Source: Triglochin maritima
Lineage: Eukaryota > Streptophyta > Magnoliopsida > Alismatales > Juncaginaceae
DNA: 64,000 nucleotides
Direction: 5' to 3'
Assembly: GCA_963682175.1 (NCBI GenBank)
Contig: OY821787.1
Location: 25,956,501 to 26,020,500 of the forward strand
Positions 57,444 to 64,000 of the stretch are shown here, in pieces (the stretch's first letter is position 1; the number at the start of each line of letters is the position of its first letter). The notes beneath the pieces were generated by a model. It worked only from the letters and a program-made list of their open reading frames with translations. It was not told the origin of the DNA and did not search any database. The position numbers and the translations under genes were made by a program.

Positions 57444-57664
57444 GCTCGATTCCCTTGCTTGTTCACGGACGAGGACCTGAATAGACTCGATTAGCACAAT
57501 TCCTCTTACAGTCCTTGTAAGAGGAATTGGCTCATTGCAAACAAGTTCTTTTAATGGAAGTTTTTCGAGACATCTCCCTAGGGAAAAGTGGTTTCATCGA
57601 AAAATCCTGGGAAAACGGATGAGGAGCTAACAAAAAGCCAGAGAGATTCCTAGTGTTTCGATGT
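57444..57664 (+). repeat. 221-bp direct repeat, copy 1, with a perfect hairpin
   Basis: Nearly identical to 57795-58015. It contains CAATTCCTCTTACA-GTCCT-TGTAAGAGGAATTG (57497-57529), a 14-bp stem with a 5-base loop, of the kind that stabilises 3' ends of mitochondrial transcripts. Confidence 0.85.
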
Positions 57665-57794
57665 GCTATCGTATATTATGTGATTTTTAAAAAGGAGCTC
57701 TTTTGGGAAAGAAGGAAGCTTCAATAGTTAGTTCCCTGCCGGCAGAGTGCTATGATGTGTTCGGCCCGTCCCGCGTGAGTTGGAGTCTATCATG

Positions 57795-58015
57795 GCTCGA
57801 TTCCCTTGCTTGTTCACGGACGAGGACCGGAATAATCTCGATTAGCATAATTCCTCTTACAGTCCTTGTAAGAGGAATTGGCTCATTGCAAACAAGTTCT
57901 TTCAATGGAAGTTTTTCGAGACATCTCCCTAGGGAAAAGTGGTTTCATCGAAAAATCCCGGGAAAACGGATGAGGAGCTAACAAAAGGCCAGAGAGATTC
58001 CTAGTGTTTCGATGT
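57795..58015 (+). repeat. 221-bp direct repeat, copy 2
   Basis: Second copy, 351 bp downstream of copy 1, with the same hairpin (13-bp stem). It ends exactly at the junction to the duplicated Gypsy-D linker. Confidence 0.85.
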
Positions 58016-58980
58016 AAATGAGCGCTTGACTTCAAAATCTCTCCCTGGCATTCGTGAATTGGACAAAAGTGAGCTTGCACTTGCAGCTAAGAATGCTTTC
58101 TGAGGAACATTTGTCTTCCTCTTGGTTGTGCAGAGATCTTTCAACACTTTGGCATGTTGAAGTATTTGTTGGATGACATCCAACAAGGGGATGTTAACCT
58201 TCACTTGCTTAAAGACCTCTAATATCTTTTCCATTGTGTCACTCTGCTTTTTGGTTAACCTACTAGGATAGGGAGTTTTTGGAAGGTAGGTTTTCTACGG
58301 TGCCTGAGAAGGAGGCGTTGGTGTATTACCCTCACCCTCAGCCTTCTATTCAAGACCACGCAGACCGACAGCCGTTAGAGAGTCAAACTACTCTTAGCTG
58401 TAAATGAGCGCTTGACTTCAAAATCTCTCCCTGGCCCTACTCTTAGCTGTAAATGAGCGCTTGACTTCAAAATCTCTCCCTGGCGTTCGTGAATTGGACA
58501 AAAGTGAGCTTGCACTTGCAGCTAAGAATGCTTTTTGAGGAACATTTGTCTTCCTCTTGGTTGTGCAGAGATCTTTCAACACTTTGGCATATTGAAGTAT
58601 TTGTTGGATGACATCCAACAAGGGGATGTTAACCTTCACTTGCTTAAAGACCTCAAATATCTTATCCATTGTGTCACTCTGCTTTTTGGTTAACCTACTA
58701 GGATAGGGAGTTTTTGGAAGGTAGGTTTTCTACGGTGCCTGAGAAGGAGGCGTTGGTGTATTACCCTCACCCTCAGCCTCTTCTTCACCACCATTCGCAC
58801 TGAGGGGCTGCATAGATGGTGGTGGTGGCAAGGAAATGTGATTGTCAACCTGCTTTCCATTCCTTAAGGTTGCAATGGAATTGACATGGTGAACAGGTTC
58901 CTCCACATGGTTTACTTGCCTCCCCCGAGGTACCACATTCTCATTTTGTATGTGTTTTTGGTGGTACATGCGGGGTTAGC
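58016..58980 (-). pseudogene. Gypsy-D linker, partly duplicated
   Basis: Segments 58046-58349 and 58482-58780 both encode KQSDTMEKILEVFKQVKVN, IPLLDVIQQILQ and KTNVPQKAFLAA (minus strand), the start of the protease region. They share changes not found in Gypsy-B, and both are preceded by the same TGTAAATGAGCGCTTGACTT block. The linker continues at 58730-58969 (VVPRGRQVNHVEEPVHHVNS). The duplication arose after the junction with the organelle block formed. Confidence 0.8.
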
Positions 58981-59626
58981 CTCAGACTGGCTTGGCAGAG
59001 TCCCTCTCTCTCATGTACAGACTGAGTCAATTAGCCCATCTGAAGCTCTAGAGATTTGATGGTCTGCTGATTTGAAGTGAGAACTTGGCTTGTGGAAGAC
59101 ATAAAGTTTTTTATTGAGTTCTTGAGTCCACGCGTCAGGTTCTCAAGCAAATTAAACTGGGTTTCCATGTTGTTGGAATTTGGGAAACCTGGTGGGTTGG
59201 TGGTTGGAACTTGGGGGTGGCTGATAAGACTGTGAATGTATGGGTGGTTAGTGTGGTTGGATAGGTGGTTGAGAGAGGTTTGAAGGACCACCCTGGGCAT
59301 TGTTTTGGATCCATGAAAAATTAGGGTGGTTCCTCCATCCAAGATTATATGATGATGAGTATGGGTCATTTCTAGATCTATCATAGATGGCATTAATATG
59401 TTCTATCTCAGGAGGAATGGATGCACACTCACCTCCTATATGACATATCCTACCACATAGATGACAAGGAACTGGACCAGATGCAGACACATGTTACACA
59501 TCTTGCTGGTGTTGGAACTCAATCGAATCCATACGGCGCATTAAGGCCACCATGCGTGCCTCGGTGGCCGTAGTGGTATCGATGACAAATGCAACACCCG
59601 ATCTAGTTGAGTTTGCATTTGCGATC
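58981..59626 (-). pseudogene. Gypsy-D gag C-terminus with zinc knuckle
   Basis: Zinc knuckle CHLCGRICHIGGEC (one G changed to C) and SSSYNLGWRNHPNFSWIQNN match Gypsy-B. The fragment is interrupted at 59626, in the codons before ANANSTRSG, by a Copia LTR. Confidence 0.82.
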
Positions 59627-61287
59627 TGTAGGATTTTGTGTCCCTATGTATGTGTATATTTAAAAAAAAATACAAACATACAAGATCGATTTCATATTTT
59701 CATTGATTTTACGTACATGTATATGTTTATTCTAATATCATGCATTCCTACACATATTAAAATAAACAAAAGAGAGAGTATCATACCCAAAGGTTCTCTA
59801 AAACCTTTCAGAAGATCTGGTGCTCCGTTGCTCGTCGAATCGCCCGCTGATTCACCTCTAAGTGTTCACCAAACTCTAAACAAGATTAGAGAGAAAGGAG
59901 CTAGCCAATAAATCTCTAATTAAGCTTAGAATCTAGCTAATAACCATTCTTTAAGCTCTTGAGATTTCTATCTCCAAAACTTAAAACTATTAAGAGATTT
60001 TTGTGGTGATTAAAGGAGATTAGACAGAGAGAGAATTTATGCATTAACATAAACAAGTAGGATGAGGGGTCCTTTTTATAGGCTCCCAAAACATCCTTAT
60101 CATGAGCTATTCTCTAGCCATGATCTCTTGCTGATTCTCTCCTAAAATTAATCCCAAATTGCCACATAAGCATCCTCCAAAACGTTTGATCAAACCTAGA
60201 ATTAATCCAACCCATGATCTAATTATTCTCTTAATAATTCAGGAAAAAATCATGTTGTTCGGTTAACCAAAAATACTTCTCGGTCAACCGAACCATTCGA
60301 TTTTAACACGTTCAAATAACCATGAGCTAGACGGTCGACCGAATATACATGAGAAACATTCTCTGGAAAAATTCGGACGGTCCGCTTCTCGCTCCGGTCG
60401 ACCCTTGACCCACCAAAATTTCTCCAGCCGAATTTCTTCGGACGACCGTGTCACGTTCGGTCTACCGAAAATATCACAAGATAGCTCATGGATATTTTCT
60501 CTCAGTTGACCGTTCAAGACCGGTTGACCGATCCCAATTGTCTAGGCACTTCAGACAATTTCGGTCAACCAAATGCGTTATCCGTTCCGAAGACACCTCG
60601 GTCGACCATCCCGATGACACCTCGGTCGATCGAACCCTAAACAGTGTACCGTGGTGACCCCGATTTTGCCTTTGTCAAATTTTGGATTTATATCCAACAA
60701 AATTTGATCTGTTGGGGTTTTTAGCAAATTCATATCTTATGTAATATATTATTCTATGTAATATTAAATGATTACACCCCATAATATATACACTTCATAT
60801 GAATTTATCCATGATTCTAATTATGTCAATTCTCATGACATATTGATTTTATTGATTCACCACATGTGTCTCTTTTTCACATGAAACCCGACACATCTTA
60901 TGAACGCAAAATCAAGCTTCTTGTTTCCCAGTTTTGTGGTGTGACCTATAGGAGGATCTAAGTTAATTGGTAGTGATATTAAACACTTAATATCTCAAAC
61001 TCTAGGTGGTATCTAGCTACACATTATAGTTACCCAATTAGCATAGACGTCTTTGTTCCACTCAAACTAAACACGATCCATTTAGTGATGTAAGTGCACC
61101 ACTTGTGTCCGTTCCTTGCCTCATGATATTAAGAATATATACAAAGTAGAAATGTGTCACCTTTGTATTATATTCATTTTTTGATCTCTTTAAGCTAATT
61201 ATAACTATGTAACTTAACTCAAGTTACATTGTGCACATTATAATTTTGCTTTATCAAGGGGCCCACTAATATTATCACTAATATTAT
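59627..61287 (-). mobile_element. Truncated Copia-2-type LTR inside Gypsy-D gag
   Basis: Homologous to 30601-32100, starting (plus view) TGTAGGATTT like the Copia-2 LTR end. About 550 bp of the U3 end are missing. It carries a decayed GGTCGACC cluster (60253-60645). The gag sequence lost at this site (about 600 bp) and the missing LTR part show that a deletion removed both. Confidence 0.82.
60253..60645. repeat. GGTCGACC-type cluster in the truncated Copia LTR
   Basis: Roughly fifteen motifs, many changed to GGTTAACC, GGTCAACC or GGTTGACC, consistent with C-to-T decay at CG. Confidence 0.65.
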
Positions 61288-61478
61288 CACCTCTGGCAAT
61301 ATGATGCACGAGGGTAGAGTAGTACGGCTCGGGTAGCATCGATCACGTAGAGAAACGGGAACAAGAACAGGGGAACGGGTGAGATAGGTGGGACATGTGG
61401 GTCCACCAACTGCTCCTCCTCGCGGTAATGAGCAGCCATGGAACCCGGACTGTGTGCAACACGAGAAGATGAAGGCAT
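61288..61478 (-). pseudogene. Gypsy-D gag N-terminus
   Basis: Starts MPSSSRVAHSPGSMAAHYRE at 61478, then EEQLVDPHVPP. A frameshift near 61370 moves the match to the frame with SLRDRCYPSRTTLPSCIILP. Confidence 0.8.
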
Positions 61479-62626
61479 CGAGAAATTGACTACTGAGGCA
61501 GGATTGACGACACGCCTCGTCAAACGGCCACTCTCGTCTCGTGCCCACACAAGCATGCACAAAGGTGCACACACAAACCAATTTTTTTAACAACAAAAGC
61601 AGAATGTGCGTAGAGGAGAAGACGGGAGGACACAGAAGAGAGAGAATGACTCAGGAGAGAAGGGAAGAAGTCATAATGCTACGGCGGGTAGGTACTGGTA
61701 GAAGCACACAAGCAAACAAGGCTCAAACAACCTAAGGTCGCTATAGGTCCTTACAACTAGACGACGCCTAACTGCGAGGTCACGTGGCCTCAACACGCCT
61801 CACCTCCCTATGACGAGGACCAGAAAGCCCAGCAAGTGAGCCAAGATCCGGAGATCTCGTCTCTCCTACTATTGATGGAGTGGGCGACGTCGATCAGTCC
61901 ATGACGGTCGCGACCGGATCACTCTCCAAATGCGCCCGAGATCCTTAGGGTCAATGTCTACTTGATTTTAAAATTAGGCTCTTGATTAGTGTGGTTTTTG
62001 GGGCGAAGGAAAAGGTGATAAAATCCCCCACCTTATCTTATATGGGACAACCCATCCTTAGTAGCATTTTGGAGTCCAAATCTAGAAATCAACTCTCCAA
62101 ACAAACGCTCAACTCACACTTGTTGCAATGCAATTCCTACTAACTAATGCATGGTCATACCAAATGCACGAATGACTGTAGGAGATGCGTACCTCACGTC
62201 AGTCCTCAACAACTAAAAGTAAAGCTAAAACAAAAGACAAACTACGTGCCTAAGTCAAGTACATGATGCATGACCTAAACAAGTAAGAATGCCTAATCTT
62301 TTGCTTTGGATTTTAGTGTCCAAGTTGCTTAAAAGAGGATTGATTATTGATCTAGAGGCAAACTACAAGTCAAAACATGCCAAATTGAGCCCCAGACCTC
62401 TAAATTAAAACCAGCAACAACCAGAAGAAAGTAGAGTGTAAGCAGAGCTCACCAGGCCGCCAGTTGGCGGTCCACCACCGCTGATTGGTGGTCTATTTCA
62501 CTATGTTTGCCTCTCAACTTCTTGTGGTGCCTTTCCTTGATCTTTAGAGTTCCTGAAACAAAGCAAAACTATAAAACACAAATTAAATGCACTCGAATCT
62601 TCCAAACCAGAGTCTGGACTGACACC
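61479..62626 (-). other. Gypsy-D 5' leader
   Basis: Non-coding, homologous to 22135-23200, with a changed copy of the palindrome (GGCCGCCAGTTGGCGGTCC, 62455-62472). It has one 80-bp segment (about 61945-62025) not seen in Gypsy-B. Confidence 0.72.
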
Positions 62627-62644
62627 TCCCCGGCAACGGCGCCA
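62627..62644 (-). other. Gypsy-D primer binding site (tRNA-Asp)
   Basis: The minus strand reads TGGCGCCGTTGCCGGGGA exactly, 6 bases from the LTR. Confidence 0.9.
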
Positions 62645-62650
62645 AAAACT

Positions 62651-64000
62651 TGTTTAAACGATTTATTAATTACCGCAAGTACACGACCACGATGAAGCGG
62701 TGGCAAGTATGGGTCGATCCACGAGGAGGTGAGAACCCTCTGGTTTGTCAGAAATCAAGTGGTGAAAAATGGGAAAGATATTTAGTTATCCTAAGCTAAA
62801 CTACACTAAACTAGTAAGTAAGAAATGCTAAAGATTGGAAATCAAGAAGAGAAACCCCTAAGCGGTCGAGTGTGTGCACATATGAAGTGAAATTAGTGAT
62901 GAATGATGCATGTAACCATGAATGTGTGTCTGTCGTGTGTGTATTGTCATGCATAGGAAGTGTCTAAAGATGTAATAAAACCTATCAATCCATTCACACA
63001 ATGTATTACTACTTGATTATCATAAGATTAGGCTCAACATGAGAAGTGTCTAAAGATATGGAAAGGCTCACCAAAAACCATGAACTCATGTGAAGAACAA
63101 AGCTAAGCATGGGAGGTGTCTAAATCTTATGGCAAAACCCATCAAAACAAAGTTTCTTCAATCAATCAAGCAAGCAACCGCAAATACAAACACTTAACTA
63201 ACATGTAGCATATTCAACAGCAAATTTAGGTCAATAACACATGAGAAAACTACGCAAGGGAAGTGTCTAAATCTTATGGCAAAACCCATCAAAAATCCCC
63301 CAACATGTAGATGACTAAAATACCTTTGATGAACATATAAACATGCAAGTTTACACAATCCAAAATATTCATCAAATCCAAACTTCACAACATATGTGTA
63401 CATCATCTCCACACCCCAAAGGGGGATGGAACTACTCACTAATCATTAAGAAAAGAAAACAAAACGAAATTAAACTAAGCATGTAAGAATTGAAAGAGAT
63501 AATATGAAACTAACTAAGAAAGTTATTTTATTCACATGACTCACATTACAAGTAGCATTCTTGTCCACTAGAGTTTTGCTTCAAGGATTTGCTCCAAGTA
63601 GAGAGAATGCCACCAAGCAATGGGTGAATACAAATGAGGAGGAAGAATTCTATTTATAGGCATGAAAAAAGGTAATCGGGGACAATCCCCCGGTATGGGA
63701 CTAAATGCATACTATAAATGGATATATAACAACATAATACATGACCCAACTAGACGATGAAATTTTTGGACTAATTTGGACCGCCAATTGGCGGTCTAGA
63801 TAGCTTTGATTGAGTTTGGATTTCTGTGGTTCATTGCTGGATTGATTTCTGGATGTTTGATGAACCCGATTTGGTTGTTAATGGTTGGGCCGTATTTAAT
63901 TGCCAAAATACTCCTCATTAAGGTGTGGAGCTTCTTAATTTGCTCATTGATCCTTTTAGTTTAGCATCCCGGTCCTTTTCTCTTTCATCTCAGTCCATAA
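62651..64000 (-). repeat. 5' LTR of Gypsy-D (cut by the window end)
   Basis: Collinear with 45842-47333: U5 box 62671-62715, TATA box (complement of 63649-63659), palindrome at 63779-63796. About 140 bp should lie beyond the window. Confidence 0.87.

Larger units (their letters stand above)
49610..58015. other. Mitochondrial-type DNA block (NUMT)
   Basis: About 8.4 kb, visibly richer in GC than its surroundings. It contains fragments of mitochondrial atp1, nad5, atp9 and nad9, a plastid trnI-ycf2 spacer piece, a mitovirus-like polymerase fragment, LINE pieces and dispersed repeats (for example CTAATGCCTACACTCGTTGCGCA at 49800 and 56887). This mix is characteristic of plant mitochondrial intergenic DNA. 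Nuclear Gypsy-D sequence lies on both sides, so it is a transfer to the nucleus. Limits are approximate. Outside the fragments listed separately I recognise nothing firm. Confidence 0.8.
45842..64000 (-). mobile_element. Gypsy-D, non-autonomous gag-PR Gypsy element (runs off the window)
   Basis: The minus strand reads 5' LTR (from beyond 64000 to 62651), tRNA-Asp primer site, leader, gag, linker, protease remnant, non-coding 3' region, PPT and 3' LTR (47333-45842). It is the closest relative of Gypsy-B. It is swollen by a mitochondrial-type block (49610-58015) and a truncated Copia LTR (59627-61287). The protease active site and about 600 bp of gag are lost at these insertions. No RT, RNase H or integrase is present. 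Confidence 0.85.

Noticed and set aside
49610..58015. The window as mitochondrial genome, or this block as contamination
   Set aside because: Nuclear Gypsy-D sequence lies on both sides in the right order, and the junction itself is duplicated, so the block is integrated; an assembly error remains possible and is noted in the findings.

Overview
The window is nuclear DNA from a flowering plant, probably a eudicot; the sequence does not fix the species. The evidence is a spliced 3' gene end with a poly(A) signal, plant-type Copia and Gypsy retrotransposons primed by tRNA-iMet and tRNA-Asp, CACTA and PIF/Harbinger genes, and a block of plant mitochondrial DNA. Almost everything after about 4 kb is transposon sequence, much of it nested. 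No complete host gene, rRNA gene or CRISPR array is visible; the only tRNA sequence is half of a plastid trnI.

Layout. 1-2010: last two coding exons and 3' UTR of an unidentified host gene. 2350-4165: GC-rich, LTR-like sequence rich in GGTCGACC motifs. 4166-9310: Copia-1 (minus), truncated at both ends, with a Gypsy solo LTR (4663-6201, TSD TCCAT) inside its reverse transcriptase. 9345-10294: part of the same LTR family in inverted orientation. 10295-12343: CACTA (Ptta/En/Spm) accessory gene remnant. 12344-23233: Gypsy-B (minus), which contains a TRIM (16891-20706), which contains a 3.3-kb solo LTR (17098-20378), which carries a minisatellite. 23276-32655: Copia-2, whose 3' end (RNase H end plus LTR) is inverted relative to the rest. 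33634-40959: Gypsy-C (plus), complete with two LTRs and TSD CATAT. 40965-44670: PIF/Harbinger genes. 44370-45841: CACTA 5' end and start of its transposase. 45842 to the window end: Gypsy-D (minus), which contains about 8.4 kb of mitochondrial-type DNA (49610-58015) and a truncated Copia LTR (59627-61287).

How the parts relate. Gypsy-B, -C and -D encode only gag and an aspartic protease with a DLG motif. None shows reverse transcriptase, RNase H or integrase, so they look like non-autonomous elements mobilised in trans. They share a tRNA-Asp primer site (TGGCGCCGTTGCCGGGGA), a conserved box in U5, and a roughly 1-kb non-coding 3' region bounded by two polypurine tracts. Copia-1 and Copia-2 are close relatives with standard gag-PR-IN-RT-RH order, both defective.

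The mitochondrial block carries fragments of atp1, nad5, atp9 and nad9, plastid trnI-ycf2 spacer, a mitovirus-like polymerase fragment and split LINE reverse transcriptase pieces. This mixture is normal for plant mitochondrial intergenic DNA, so the block is best read as a NUMT. Several junctions (9306-9345, 23225-23320, 58013-58785) carry filler or duplicated sequence that points to break repair with template switching.
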